In this document: one piece after another, positions 42,783 through 52,027 of the stretch | Position numbering within the stretch: the stretch's first letter is position 1 | Layout: the number at the start of each line of letters is the position of its first letter | Origin: an uncultured Desulfovibrio sp. | GTDB lineage: Bacteria; Desulfobacterota; Desulfovibrionia; Desulfovibrionales; Desulfovibrionaceae | DNA: 64,000 nucleotides | Direction of reading: 5' to 3' | Assembly: GCA_910587035.1 (NCBI GenBank) | Contig: CAJUMQ010000007.1 | Location: forward strand, 24,511-88,510 | Position numbers and translations under genes: made by a program | Notes under the pieces: generated by a model | Databases searched by the model: none | What the model saw: the letters and a program-made list of their open reading frames with translations, nothing else | What the model was told of the DNA's origin: nothing

Positions 42783-45329
42783 ATGGCCATGATTTCCGTT
42801 TTGCGCCTTATCGTGATTTTGGCAGCATTCTGCCTTTTCGCACAGCCATTGCCGGCTGCCGAAAAAACGGATGCGCCCCCAAAAACGGAGCAGACTGGCA
42901 ACAGGGCAGCACCGGAAGCCCAGGCGGAGGCTGAAGCCGGGGCGGATGAGACCAGACCCCTGAACAATGCCTGGGAGATGGTCTGGAGCGGCCAGCGCGA
43001 AATGATCAATGAAATTCGCGAGACCGCCCTTAAGCTGAGCGACAACTTCTCCAGGCAGACGTCAAATCTCACGGCGGAGATGCGCCCTTTTGAGGAAGAG
43101 GGGAGGCGTCTGCTTGTTTTTGTCAACACATTCAAGGGGCATCCCAACGCCATGGAGGCGGTAAACCGCCGCCTGGTGGCCACCATAGCCGATCTTAACG
43201 AGGTGCTTGAGCCAGTGACTCTTGCCAGGGCCGAGGCGGAGAGCCTGCTTGAGCGCGTCAACTACATGGCGGAAAGCCTGCCGGATGATGTCGATAAAAG
43301 CCGCTTTTCGCCGGAAATGCAGGGTTATATCGATGATATCGCCAGAGCGCGGTTGAGGCTTACAGCCGCCCTTGCCCAGTACGATTCCATCCTGCCATCC
43401 CTAAGCCTTCTCAAGCGTCTTGAAGATGCGCGCAAGGAAATTTCCGACACCCTGCCTGCCTTGTGGAAAAATTTTTATCTGCAAAAGCCAGTCCCATGGC
43501 TAAATCCCGTGACCTGGGTCAATGTGGCGCGCGATCTCTATTATTCCTGGCAGGCAATGCTGCTGCGGCTGCCTGTGGAGCTGCCGGTAACCGGCTCCGA
43601 GTGGGGAACATCGGTGGTGCGGTTTTTTATTGGCCTGCTCTTTATCGGTGTGCTTATTCTCATTATCCGAAAACGCCTGCTCAATCCGGGATCACCTCCG
43701 GCGGCCCTGCATATTTTCAAGATTGGCCTGCCCTGGCTGGCTGCCGGTTTTGCCTGCATAGGCGGGGCGCTTTCCGCCAGCGGGGATTTTTTCCGCCTTT
43801 TTCTGGCCTTTGGCAGCCTTTGCGTAATTATCGGCGAGACATTTCTGGCCTGGGATCTGCGCCTTTTGGCCGTGGGCGCAAAAAAGGTGGTGCTACCGCC
43901 ATTCATGGCCCTCATGCCACTGGCCCTCTGCGCCTATGCCATACTGTATCTGCCGCTTACGCAGCCACTCTCTCTTGTGGTCTGGACACTGGCCCTGCTT
44001 TATGCCCTGCTGCGCATAAAAAAATGGCGCAAGCGCACCCTTGCATCCATGCAGTTTGAAAGCGGTGTGCTGGACTGCTATTCCATCATACTCTGGCCCT
44101 GTCTGTTTCTGGCCATGTCCGGGTTGCATATCTACAGCATGGGCCTGTATCTGGGGTTTGTATCCCTGTCCATTGGCATAGAGCTAAGTCTTGGGGGCAT
44201 GTCCATTGTCAACAAGGTCAATGATCATCTGCCGCAGGAAGGGGCCAGGGCGGTCATAGCCAGGCTGCTGGTGGCCCTGGCCGCGCCATTTGTGCTGGTG
44301 CTGGCCGTAGCCGGCGTTTTTCTGTGGGTGGCCATGCTGCCGGGCGGCGTCTATCTGCTCGGCGAATATGCCCTTAAGGGCGTCAACATAGGCGCCACCC
44401 AGTTCAATATTGTCCAGGTGCTACTGATTTTCAGCGCCTTCTATCTTACGCGCACAGTAGTTTCCATGGGCACAAGGTTTCTGACAAAATTGCCGCAGCA
44501 GGGCATGCATTTTGATTCCACGCTCATCACGCCAATGCAGACGGCCCTTACCTATGTGGCATGGGCGGTTTTTGGGCTTTTTGTACTCAAATCCCTTGGC
44601 ATGGAACTGAGCAATCTGGCCATAGTGGCAGGCGGCCTTTCCGTGGGCATTGGCTTTGGTATGCAGACCATTGTCAACAATTTCTTTTCCGGCCTTATTC
44701 TCATTTTTGGGCGCACATTGCAGGTGGGGGATGTGGTGGAAGTGGGGGGCACCACAGGCCGCGTGCGTAAAATCAGTGTGCGCGCCACAATGGTGGAAAC
44801 CTACGACAATGCCATAATATTTGTGCCGAATTCGGAGTTCATGGCCAGCCGCCTGATAAACTGGACCAGCTTCAGCCGCAGTGTGCGCAGGGAGGTCCAG
44901 GTTGGGGTTGCCTATGGCACTGACACCAAAAAAGTCATTGATCTGCTTATAGACATAGCCAAAAAGCACGAAAATGTGCTTAAATACCCCATGCCCAGCG
45001 TGAACTTTGCCGATTTCGCGGCCAGCTCCCTAGATTTCCGCCTGCGATTCTGGGTAAAGGATTTCGAAATGGGCGCATCCACAGCCTCGGACATACGTTT
45101 GGCCATCGATCGGGTTTTCAGCGATGAGCACATAGAGATCGCCTTCCCGCAAATGGATATCCATGTGCGAGATGTGCCGGAACTGGACATAAAGGAGAGG
45201 CTGCCGGCCCCTATGGGCACCAACGCGCCCAGGTCAAAAAGCCGTCCGGTGGTGCGCAGAAGACCACCGGTTCCGCGCCCGGCATCAGCCGGCGCAGGCC
45301 GATCTGGCTCATCTCATATAAATCAGTGA
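42783..45329 (+). CDS. large MscS-family mechanosensitive channel
   Basis: An 848-residue channel protein of the MscK/YbdG-like large MscS type, releasing solutes on osmotic down-shock. It has a signal peptide (1-25), a periplasmic coiled-coil domain (about 45-235), roughly eight added membrane helices and the MscS core with GLSVGIGFGMQTIVNNFFSG and the VGDVVEVGGTTGRV beta domain. The C-terminal cytoplasmic cap ends in a basic Pro-rich tail. ATG at 42783; a start at 42789 is possible. It probably shares a transcript with the DksA-like gene. Confidence 0.9.
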   Translation: MAMISVLRLIVILAAFCLFAQPLPAAEKTDAPPKTEQTGNRAAPEAQAEAEAGADETRPLNNAWEMVWSGQREMINEIRETALKLSDNFSRQTSNLTAEMRPFEEEGRRLLVFVNTFKGHPNAMEAVNRRLVATIADLNEVLEPVTLARAEAESLLERVNYMAESLPDDVDKSRFSPEMQGYIDDIARARLRLTAALAQYDSILPSLSLLKRLEDARKEISDTLPALWKNFYLQKPVPWLNPVTWVNVARDLYYSWQAMLLRLPVELPVTGSEWGTSVVRFFIGLLFIGVLILIIRKRLLNPGSPPAALHIFKIGLPWLAAGFACIGGALSASGDFFRLFLAFGSLCVIIGETFLAWDLRLLAVGAKKVVLPPFMALMPLALCAYAILYLPLTQPLSLVVWTLALLYALLRIKKWRKRTLASMQFESGVLDCYSIILWPCLFLAMSGLHIYSMGLYLGFVSLSIGIELSLGGMSIVNKVNDHLPQEGARAVIARLLVALAAPFVLVLAVAGVFLWVAMLPGGVYLLGEYALKGVNIGATQFNIVQVLLIFSAFYLTRTVVSMGTRFLTKLPQQGMHFDSTLITPMQTALTYVAWAVFGLFVLKSLGMELSNLAIVAGGLSVGIGFGMQTIVNNFFSGLILIFGRTLQVGDVVEVGGTTGRVRKISVRATMVETYDNAIIFVPNSEFMASRLINWTSFSRSVRREVQVGVAYGTDTKKVIDLLIDIAKKHENVLKYPMPSVNFADFAASSLDFRLRFWVKDFEMGASTASDIRLAIDRVFSDEHIEIAFPQMDIHVRDVPELDIKERLPAPMGTNAPRSKSRPVVRRRPPVPRPASAGAGRSGSSHINQ

Positions 45330-45364
45330 AATGACTTTTGGAATGTTTTCACTCTGAAAAGCAT

Positions 45365-47227
45365 CTACAGACGGCGCTTGAAAAGCTTCTCCAGAGCCTG
45401 TTCATCCCAGCGCAAAACGCATGGGCGTCCATGCGGGCAGTAATCCGCATCTGGCGTATCCAGCCACTGGCGCACCAGACCAAGCGCCTCATCCACGCTG
45501 AGCTCCTGGCCGGCCTTAATGGCGCCGCGGCATGCCATGGAGGCGAACATGGCGCCGGCATCGGTTCTTGAGCCGGTGAGAACCTCCCGCAGGAAAACAG
45601 CAGCCTCGGATCTGCTCAATATCTGGGGAATGCCTTCAGCCACGATGCTGCTTGCGGTCCTTTTGTAGAGAAAACCGAACTTCTTCAGATACGGTTCGGC
45701 GGCATTGAGATTTTCCAGCCCGGCTTCGGTGAGGGCTATTTCCAGCGGCAGCATGAGTGTCTGGCTATTATCTGCCATCTGTCCGCGTTCCATGCGCCAG
45801 TAGAGCACACGCTCATGGGCGGCATGCTGATCCAGCAGCAGCAGGGCTCCGCTTTCATCCCGCAGAACAAGATAGGTAAGGGCAATCTGGCCAAGATAGC
45901 ACAGGCTGCCGATGGCGGCCGGCGCGCTGGCAGTAAGGCCGGGATCCTGTCTGTGGCCTATCATCTGTTTCGGCGCAGGTTCAAAACTCTCGAAACTGCC
46001 CCCACTGCCATATGCGGCTGCCTCCTCCATGGCCATTTCCGGGGTTTCCTGATCCGGGATGGAGGGCTGGGGCTGAATTACCTGCCAGCCCCCGGCAGTC
46101 TGCGCCGGTTTCTGCCTGGGCTTCATGATTGGCGGCATGTCCATTTCGCCCCAAAAACCGCGTGGTTGCAAAACTGGGCCGCTCTCCCGCGCAGGGGCGC
46201 CCAGGCTGGCGGCCAGAGGAGCGCCCTGGTCAAAAGCATTCCCCAGGGCCATAAAAACAGCCGAGAAAAGAGCGCTCTCATTGCGAAAACGCACTTCGGT
46301 TTTGGCCGGATGCACATTGACATCCACTTCAGAAGGATTAATCTCAACAAAAAGAACAAGCTGTGGATAGTCCTTGCCAACCTGCCGGCCTCGATAGGCC
46401 TCGCGCGCGGCGGCAAGCAGCTTTTTGTCATTGACGGCGCGGCCATTGACGTAAAAAAGCATGCGGTCGGACCTGGGCTGCCGCAGGTGGGGCGGGGCGG
46501 CCAGGCCATGTATTCTCATGCCATGCATGTCAGCTTCAAAGGGAGCCATCTCCTCCACTATTTCTTCCGGCCAGATGCGGGCCAGACGCGCCTCCAGGCT
46601 CTCTCCTGCCACAAAGCTGGCAATGTTTCTGTCTCCGGCCGCCAGGCTGAAGCCGGTTTCCAACCTGGCCAGCGCAAGTCTGTAGAGCCAGCCCTGGGCC
46701 TTTTTCAGCTCCGTGGCCGGACTTTTGAGAAATTTCAGTCGCGCCGGCATATTGGCGAAAAGGTCGCGGGCCTCAACCAGAGTGCCACATGCCAGACTGG
46801 CCATGCTTATGGAAATGTTGCGGCCATGCTCCACTTCCAGACAGCGGCCCACCCCTGGCATATCCCGGCCTGCGCCAGAGACAATGCGAAAGCGCGAAAC
46901 TGAGGCAATGGATGGGAGCGCCTCCCCCCTAAATCCGTAGGACAGGATGTTTTCAAGATCGTCAATGGCAGAAATTTTACTGGTGGCATGCCGCGTCACG
47001 GCCAGCTCCAGCTCATCCGGCCCGATGCCGTGCCCGTCATCCCGCACGCTGATCAGGCTTTGGCCGCCATTGTCCAGGCGCACATCAATCTGTGTGGCGC
47101 CGGCATCCAGGCTGTTTTCCACCAGTTCCTTGACTACGCTGGCTGGGCGTTCCACCACCTCCCCCGCCGCAATCTGATTGCAGAGTTCGGCTGGCAGAAG
47201 ATGGATTGGTTTTAAACTTTGTGACAT
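45365..47227 (-). CDS. mutL: DNA mismatch repair protein MutL
   Basis: A 620-residue GHKL ATPase of mismatch repair. The N-terminal motifs are IAAGEVVERPASVVKELVENSLDAGA, DDGHGI and YGFRGEAL. The C-terminal endonuclease-type region has DQHAAHERVLYWR; the DQHA(x)2E(x)4E endonuclease motif is present as DQHAAHERVLYWRME, so it may nick DNA itself. Start at 47227 (MSQSLKPI); no Shine-Dalgarno is evident. The longer frame to 47653 overlaps another gene. Only 15 bases separate this start from the divergent 47243 start. Confidence 0.93.
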   Translation of the reverse strand: MSQSLKPIHLLPAELCNQIAAGEVVERPASVVKELVENSLDAGATQIDVRLDNGGQSLISVRDDGHGIGPDELELAVTRHATSKISAIDDLENILSYGFRGEALPSIASVSRFRIVSGAGRDMPGVGRCLEVEHGRNISISMASLACGTLVEARDLFANMPARLKFLKSPATELKKAQGWLYRLALARLETGFSLAAGDRNIASFVAGESLEARLARIWPEEIVEEMAPFEADMHGMRIHGLAAPPHLRQPRSDRMLFYVNGRAVNDKKLLAAAREAYRGRQVGKDYPQLVLFVEINPSEVDVNVHPAKTEVRFRNESALFSAVFMALGNAFDQGAPLAASLGAPARESGPVLQPRGFWGEMDMPPIMKPRQKPAQTAGGWQVIQPQPSIPDQETPEMAMEEAAAYGSGGSFESFEPAPKQMIGHRQDPGLTASAPAAIGSLCYLGQIALTYLVLRDESGALLLLDQHAAHERVLYWRMERGQMADNSQTLMLPLEIALTEAGLENLNAAEPYLKKFGFLYKRTASSIVAEGIPQILSRSEAAVFLREVLTGSRTDAGAMFASMACRGAIKAGQELSVDEALGLVRQWLDTPDADYCPHGRPCVLRWDEQALEKLFKRRL

Positions 47228-47242
47228 GAGGAAATTGTAGCC

Positions 47243-47659
47243 ATGCAGCACTGCCCTGACAAGATCATCCCGGCCAAAAAAAATATTGTCGCCGCGCAAA
47301 GGTCGCGTTCTTTGCGCAGGGCCGCCTTTGCCAGGGCCAGAATCCGCCTGCTGGCCCAAAGCCGCAAAAGGCGGCTCTGGCTGAAACGTGTCGACGCCTA
47401 CCCGTTGCCCGCTGGATTTGACCCCGAACTTCTCTATGTGGAATGCGGGCGTTGCGGCTCTCCCGTGATTTGGGATGAGGGCCGGGCAACAGCGCTGCTG
47501 CGCGGCGCTGGCATTGACCCCATGGAGCTGGACGCCTCCTGCATCATGATTACCGATGCCTGCCCGGCCTGCGGCGCCGGGCCGGAGTATTCGGTACGCA
47601 TTTACCGCATATCTGCAGCTGGCATAAGCCATCTGGCGCCCCTGCACGGGCATGCATGA
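47243..47659 (+). CDS. hypothetical protein with two CxxC pairs
   Basis: A 138-residue protein with a basic Arg-rich N-terminal half and a C-terminal half holding CGRCGSPVIW and CPACGAGPEY, a likely zinc-binding or metal-binding fold. I do not recognise the family. The ORF starts just 15 bases from the divergent mutL start, leaving no room for separate promoters, so a downstream start (for example around 47290) or promoters inside mutL are possible. Confidence 0.55.
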   Translation: MQHCPDKIIPAKKNIVAAQRSRSLRRAAFARARIRLLAQSRKRRLWLKRVDAYPLPAGFDPELLYVECGRCGSPVIWDEGRATALLRGAGIDPMELDASCIMITDACPACGAGPEYSVRIYRISAAGISHLAPLHGHA

Positions 47660-47713
47660 TTTTCTTTACGTTTACAATCATTTAAAGTAGCCTCCCCTGC
47701 GGAGGTTCTGAAG

Positions 47714-48748
47714 ATGCGTATTCTTGTGACCGGTGTGGCCGGTTTTATAGGCTATCATCTGGCCATGCGGCTGCTTGCCGGTGGCCATGATGTTGTGGGC
47801 ATCGATAATCTCAACGATTACTATGATGTGCAGCTAAAACGGGACAGGCTGGCCTCCATCCAGGCCGCGCCCCAGGCCGCCCAATTCAGTTTCCACAAAC
47901 AGGATCTGGCCGATGCCGCCGGCCTGTCCGCGATTTTCGCCAAATACGGATTCTCTCATGTTGTCAACATGGCCGCCCAGGCGGGAGTGCGTTACAGCCT
48001 GCAAAATCCGGCATCGTATATAGACTCCAATCTTGTCGGCTTTGCCAACCTTCTGGAATGCTGTCGCAAGCATTCTCCAGAGCATCTTGTTTTTGCCTCC
48101 TCATCCTCGGTTTATGGTCTCAATGCCGCGCGCCCCTATTCCACCAGGCAGAATGTCGATCATCCTGTTAGCCTCTATGCAGCCACCAAGAAAAGCGGCG
48201 AGCTCATGGCCCACTCCTACAGCCATCTTTTTGGCTTGCCCTGCACCGGCCTGCGATTTTTTACTGTGTATGGTCCCTGGGGCAGGCCAGACATGGCCCT
48301 GGGTCTTTTTACCAATGCGATTCTTGCCGGCAAACCAATCAAGGTTTTTAACAATGGCAGGCTCAGGCGCGATTTTACCTATATAGATGACATAGTCGAA
48401 GGGGTTGCGCGCATCATGGGCCGGCCGGCCGCCCCGGATCCGGATTTTGACCCTGCCGCGCCAGACCCGGCCACAAGCTCCGCTCCCTGGCGAATCTACA
48501 ACATAGGCAACAGCCAGACTGTTGAGCTGGGGGATTTCATAGCGACTCTTGAAGACGCCCTTGGCAAAAAAGCCATTTGCGAAATGCTGCCCATGCAGCC
48601 TGGCGATGTTGAATCCACATGGGCGGATGTGGGCGATTTCGCCCGGGCCGCGGACTTCAGCCCTGCAACCCCACTCAAGACCGGCATTGAGGCCTATGTG
48701 CGCTGGCACAGGGACTATTACGGCAATCGGGCTGTTCATGACAATTGA
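47714..48748 (+). CDS. NAD-dependent sugar epimerase, UDP-glucuronate 4-epimerase type
   Basis: A 344-residue extended SDR enzyme. The Rossmann loop is GVAGFIGYHLA, the catalytic YxxxK is YAATKKSGE and the SSSVYG and GVRYSLQNPASYIDSN segments are typical of UDP-glucuronate 4-epimerases. It would supply UDP-galacturonate or a related sugar for LPS or capsule. GGAGG stands about 7 bases before the ATG. It overlaps the U32 peptidase start by 11 bases, so the two are coupled in expression. Confidence 0.88.
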   Translation: MRILVTGVAGFIGYHLAMRLLAGGHDVVGIDNLNDYYDVQLKRDRLASIQAAPQAAQFSFHKQDLADAAGLSAIFAKYGFSHVVNMAAQAGVRYSLQNPASYIDSNLVGFANLLECCRKHSPEHLVFASSSSVYGLNAARPYSTRQNVDHPVSLYAATKKSGELMAHSYSHLFGLPCTGLRFFTVYGPWGRPDMALGLFTNAILAGKPIKVFNNGRLRRDFTYIDDIVEGVARIMGRPAAPDPDFDPAAPDPATSSAPWRIYNIGNSQTVELGDFIATLEDALGKKAICEMLPMQPGDVESTWADVGDFARAADFSPATPLKTGIEAYVRWHRDYYGNRAVHDN

Positions 48749-50735
48749 TGCGCCAGAAATACTGGCGCCAGCCGGAGATGAGGACTGTTTTCTGGCGGCC
48801 CTGGCTGCCGGCGCGGATGCAGTCTATCTTGGCCTCAAGCATTTTTCCGCGCGTATGGAGGCCGAAAATTTTGGAATTGGGCAGCTGGCGAGGATGCTGG
48901 AACTGGCCCATGCACACAACCGCCGTATTTATGTGGCCATAAATAGCCTCATCAAGCCTGGCGAAATCGAAAGCGCCTGGCGCCTTACATGCCGTCTTGT
49001 GGCCCAGGCCCCGGTGGATGGCCTTATCATCCAGGATCCGGCCATGCTGGTCATTGCCAGGCAGGCAGGGTTTACCGGCCACATTGCCCTCTCCACCCTG
49101 GCCAATGTCTGCAATGCCACAGAGCTTGCCAGGCTTGCCGCCCTTGGCGTCAACCGCGTGATTTTGCCGCGCGAGCTTGATATTGATGAAATGCGCCAGC
49201 TTGGGGAAGCCTGCCCACAGGATCTGGAGCTGGAATGCTTTGTGCACGGCGCCCTGTGTTACTGTGTATCCGGCAGATGTTACTGGTCCAGCTATATGGG
49301 CGGACGCAGCGGCCTGCGCGGTCGATGCGCGCAGCCCTGCCGCAGGCTTTATGCCCGTGGCGCCTCCAAAAAAGGGCAGGGCTCGGCCAAAAGGTATTTC
49401 GCCTGCCAGGATCTGCAGCTTGCGGGAGTGGCCAGGGCTCTTCTGTCTGTGCCTCATTTGGCCTCCTGGAAAATAGAGGGCCGCAAAAAGGGGCCTCATT
49501 ATGTTTTCCATACCGTCACCGCGTACAGGATGCTGCGGGATCTGGGGGAGGACGCCAGTGCCCGGGGCGCCGCGCTTTCCCTGCTCGAGGTGGCTTTGGG
49601 GCGTCCAGGCGTGCGCGCAAGGTTTTTGCCACAGAATTTCAGGCAGCCCATGGCGCCAGATGGCCAGACCAGCTCGGGACGTCTGGCCGGGGTGGTGCGC
49701 CCCAATCCAGCCGGAGGCTGCGTCCTGAAACCCCATTTTCAGCTTCTGCCCCAGGATTACCTGCGCATTGGCGTGGAGGATGAGCGCTGGCATGCCACCA
49801 TGTCCGTGGGGCAGGTGGTGCCCAAAGGTGGCACCCTGGCCCTGAAAATTCCCCGCCACAAAACTCCACCGGCAGGTACAAGGGTTTTTCTCATTGACAG
49901 GCGCGAGCCGGAACTGCGCAAACTAATCGGGGAGTGGCGGCAAAAGCTGGAGAAAATTCCCCCGATTCATGTCAGGGATGTTGATGTAAAATTCAGGATG
50001 CCCAAACCGGCACAGCCATGTGCGCGGCCGGACATGGTTGTGCGCAGAAATCCGGTCGGTGGCAGGGGGGCGCTCCCGCGCGGGAGCATGGCCGGATTGT
50101 GGCTTTCGGCGCGCAGCGCTGCCATTTCACGCACCCTGTATGCCCGCACGGCATTCTGGCTGCCGCCTGTGGTCTGGCCCGAGGGCGAGAAGGGATTCTC
50201 AAAAATGCTCCATGATCTCTGGCGTGGCGGCGCAAGGCATTTTGTGCTCAATTCCCCCTGGCAGAGAGCGTTTTTTCCGGACAGGCTGCCGGAGGATGCC
50301 GATCTTGTGGCCGGCCCTTTCTGCAACCTGGCCAATGCCGCGGCCATTATCCAGATGGCAGCCATGGATTTTAGCGCGGCTTTCGCCAGTCCGGAATTGT
50401 CTGGGGATGACATGCGGGAGCTGGCTGCCAGCAGCCCCATCCCTATGGGGGCAGTGCTTTATGGCGCGTGGCCTGTGGGTCTGAGCCGCTTTGGCCTGCT
50501 GGGTCTGAACGTGGATGAGCCTTTTCAGAGCCCCAGAAACGAGCTCTTCTATGCCCGCAACCATTCGGGCACATACTGGATTTATCCTGGCTGGAAGCTT
50601 GATATTCGCGCAATGCGCCAGGAGCTCCAGGCTGCTGGATTCAGCTTTTTCGCCATACTGGATGAGCAGGCCCCGCGCAGTGTGCCGGAGAAGGCTCGCC
50701 CTGGCCTGTTTAATTGGGAGGGAAGGCTGTTGTAG
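48738..50735 (+). CDS. U32-family peptidase
   Basis: A 665-residue protein of the U32 family (YhbU/RlhA-like and collagenase-type). It starts PEILAPAGDEDCFLAALAAGADAVYLG and carries the U32 signature ELECFVHGALCYCVSGRCYWSSYMGG followed by CAQPCRRLY, whose cysteines bind an iron-sulfur cluster in related RNA hydroxylases. Some members hydroxylate 23S rRNA or tRNA rather than cleave protein, so the name peptidase is a family label. The ATG at 48738 overlaps the epimerase gene end by 11 bases. Confidence 0.9.
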   Translation: MTIDAPEILAPAGDEDCFLAALAAGADAVYLGLKHFSARMEAENFGIGQLARMLELAHAHNRRIYVAINSLIKPGEIESAWRLTCRLVAQAPVDGLIIQDPAMLVIARQAGFTGHIALSTLANVCNATELARLAALGVNRVILPRELDIDEMRQLGEACPQDLELECFVHGALCYCVSGRCYWSSYMGGRSGLRGRCAQPCRRLYARGASKKGQGSAKRYFACQDLQLAGVARALLSVPHLASWKIEGRKKGPHYVFHTVTAYRMLRDLGEDASARGAALSLLEVALGRPGVRARFLPQNFRQPMAPDGQTSSGRLAGVVRPNPAGGCVLKPHFQLLPQDYLRIGVEDERWHATMSVGQVVPKGGTLALKIPRHKTPPAGTRVFLIDRREPELRKLIGEWRQKLEKIPPIHVRDVDVKFRMPKPAQPCARPDMVVRRNPVGGRGALPRGSMAGLWLSARSAAISRTLYARTAFWLPPVVWPEGEKGFSKMLHDLWRGGARHFVLNSPWQRAFFPDRLPEDADLVAGPFCNLANAAAIIQMAAMDFSAAFASPELSGDDMRELAASSPIPMGAVLYGAWPVGLSRFGLLGLNVDEPFQSPRNELFYARNHSGTYWIYPGWKLDIRAMRQELQAAGFSFFAILDEQAPRSVPEKARPGLFNWEGRLL

Positions 50736-50750
50736 CTTCGAAACGGGATC

Positions 50751-50776
50751 GGAGCATTTTCATCCGGGAATGCTCC
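50751..50776 (+). terminator. possible terminator hairpin after the U32 gene
   Basis: Perfect 8-bp stem GGAGCATT/AATGCTCC with a 10-base loop, 15 bases after the stop. No T run follows, and it occupies the place of the first hairpin of repeat A in other copies. Confidence 0.4.
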
Positions 50777-50819
50777 ATGGCTTGCGGTAAATGCCCCGGG
50801 TCAGATATCTCGGCCTCCT

Positions 50820-50889
50820 CAAAACCGCATTTTGCTGTGAAGCGCCAGGCCGTATGATTGGAGTTGGAACAAATCCACCTGACACATGC
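50820..50889 (+). repeat. dispersed composite repeat A, copy 2
   Basis: Begins CAAAACCGCATTTTGC, then GTGAAGCGCCAGGCCGTATG identical to copy 1, a GGAGTT/AAATCC hairpin and GACACATGCTATATT. It lies before the yqjD-like gene, same strand. Confidence 0.7.
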
Positions 50890-51045
50890 TATATTAATGC
50901 ACCATCCATTGGCATCGGCTGGGCCATACCCTCCATCGCAGGATGGGCATGCCTGCTATTGCCATCACATGCGATTTTCAATAGAATTGTACCAGGCAGA
51001 ACATGGGCATTTTGCCCGTGTTATAAAAATATACGGGAGTAAAAA

Positions 51046-51360
51046 ATGGCTGATACACATGAGAATGCAATTGAGGCACTGCGAGCCGAATTAAATAAAA
51101 TGTCCTCCCAGCTCAATAATGTAGTTAAATCCCTGGAAAACCGCAAGGACGAGGCTACTTCCGACATGGCGGAAAAGCTGAACAGGGAGCTGGAAAAACT
51201 GCGCAATTTTGCCAGCGAACGCGCTCAGAAGGCTTATGACGCTGGCCATGCCGGGATTGATGAAGTGGGCGAGCAGGTGCGCCGCAATCCGGTGGCCAGC
51301 CTGCTGATTGCCTTTGGCGCCGGCTGCGTGCTTTCCTGCCTTTTCAGGCACTTAAGGTAG
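51046..51360 (+). CDS. ElaB/YqjD-like (DUF883) membrane-anchored protein
   Basis: A 104-residue protein with a long charged helix and a C-terminal membrane segment (NPVASLLIAFGAGCVLSCLF). This is the ElaB/YqjD design, C-tail-anchored proteins that bind ribosomes at the inner membrane in E. coli stationary phase. GGGAG is just before the ATG. It starts a three-gene set with yqjE-like and third-protein genes, matching the yqjD-yqjE-yqjK order. Confidence 0.85.
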   Translation: MADTHENAIEALRAELNKMSSQLNNVVKSLENRKDEATSDMAEKLNRELEKLRNFASERAQKAYDAGHAGIDEVGEQVRRNPVASLLIAFGAGCVLSCLFRHLR

Positions 51361-51367
51361 GCATAAA

Positions 51368-51688
51368 TTGAAGGGTCTGACTGAGCTTGTACTCAGTCTA
51401 TGCAACCTTCTTGAAGCCGAGGGAAGGCTGCTTCGGAAAAATACTTTTTCCGTCGCTCGCCAATGCTTTTTTCTCGGCGCAGCCATACTTTTTGGCATTG
51501 CGGCCATTGTTTTTTTGATCGCAGCCATATATGTGATTTTGCGGGCAATTTTGCCAGCGCAGCTGGTTCTGTCCATAATGGGGGCCATCTGCGGGCTGGT
51601 TTCAGCCGCATTTTTGTTGGGAGCCAAACCATGCGGGAAAAAGACAGCTCCTGTGAAGGCAGCGGCCCAAACGCGGAAAGAGACTTGA
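51368..51688 (+). CDS. YqjE-like (phage holin-type DUF1469) membrane protein
   Basis: A 106-residue protein with two adjacent membrane helices in the middle and basic ends, as in YqjE. It starts with TTG at 51368, 7 bases after the previous stop; there is no ATG early enough in frame. It is probably co-translated with the gene before it. The next gene begins inside its last 58 bases in another frame. Cellular role unknown. Confidence 0.75.
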   Translation: MKGLTELVLSLCNLLEAEGRLLRKNTFSVARQCFFLGAAILFGIAAIVFLIAAIYVILRAILPAQLVLSIMGAICGLVSAAFLLGAKPCGKKTAPVKAAAQTRKET

Positions 51689-51903
51689 CGGAGGCCAAGG
51701 CAAGATTTATGAATGCCGCTTGCGCATGCGAGCCTCTTGGCATTGTCAAACGCAATCCGCTTAAAAGCGTTGGGCTGGCATTTTTGACAGGAGCATGTAT
51801 AACCGGTCTGATGCGCAAAAGCGCAGTGCTGGCATTATTGCCACCACTTGCGCAGACCGGCACCATGCTGGCGCGTTACGGCATTGCGCGCCTTATGAAA
51901 TAA
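51631..51903 (+). CDS. small membrane protein, third gene of the yqjD/yqjE-like set
   Basis: A 90-residue protein with two hydrophobic stretches (LKSVGLAFLTGACITGLM and the C-terminal third). GGGAG lies at good spacing before the ATG at 51631. It overlaps the yqjE-like gene by 58 bases in a different frame, a long overlap for a real gene pair but supported by the ribosome site and by position. It might match YqjK-type proteins. The tRNA-Arg gene begins 7 bases after it. Confidence 0.6.
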   Translation: MREKDSSCEGSGPNAERDLTEAKARFMNAACACEPLGIVKRNPLKSVGLAFLTGACITGLMRKSAVLALLPPLAQTGTMLARYGIARLMK

Positions 51904-51910
51904 CATATCT

Positions 51911-51987
51911 GCGCCCGTAGCTCAGATGGACAGAGCAGGAGCCTTCTAAGCTCTTGGCCAGGGGTTCGAATCCCTTCGGGCGCGCCA
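51911..51987 (+). tRNA. tRNA-Arg(TCT)
   Basis: A 77-base cloverleaf with encoded CCA. Acceptor arms are GCGCCCG and CGGGCGC; the D arm begins GCTCAG; the anticodon loop CTTCTAA holds TCT at 51945-51947 (reads AGA), and the T arm has GGTTCGAATCC. A terminator follows at 51996. tRNA-Arg genes are frequent island attachment sites. Confidence 0.97.
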
Positions 51988-51995
51988 AATTTAGC

Positions 51996-52027
51996 AAAGG
52001 GTTGCAGTCCTGGACGGCAACCCTTTT
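51996..52027 (+). terminator. terminator after tRNA-Arg
   Basis: Stem AAAGGGTTGC/GCAACCCTTT with a 12-base loop, followed by T's; 9 bases after the tRNA. Confidence 0.85.

Larger units (their letters stand above)
50736..51045. other. intergenic region carrying repeat A copy 2
   Basis: About 310 bases without a gene. It contains the hairpin at 50751-50776, repeat A copy 2 (50820-50889) and a GGGCA-TTTT-TGCCC-type hairpin close to the next gene. Confidence 0.6.

Noticed and set aside
45815..46903. 362-codon plus-strand ORF inside mutL
   Set aside because: mutL carries conserved motifs in this interval; the opposite frame is uninformative.
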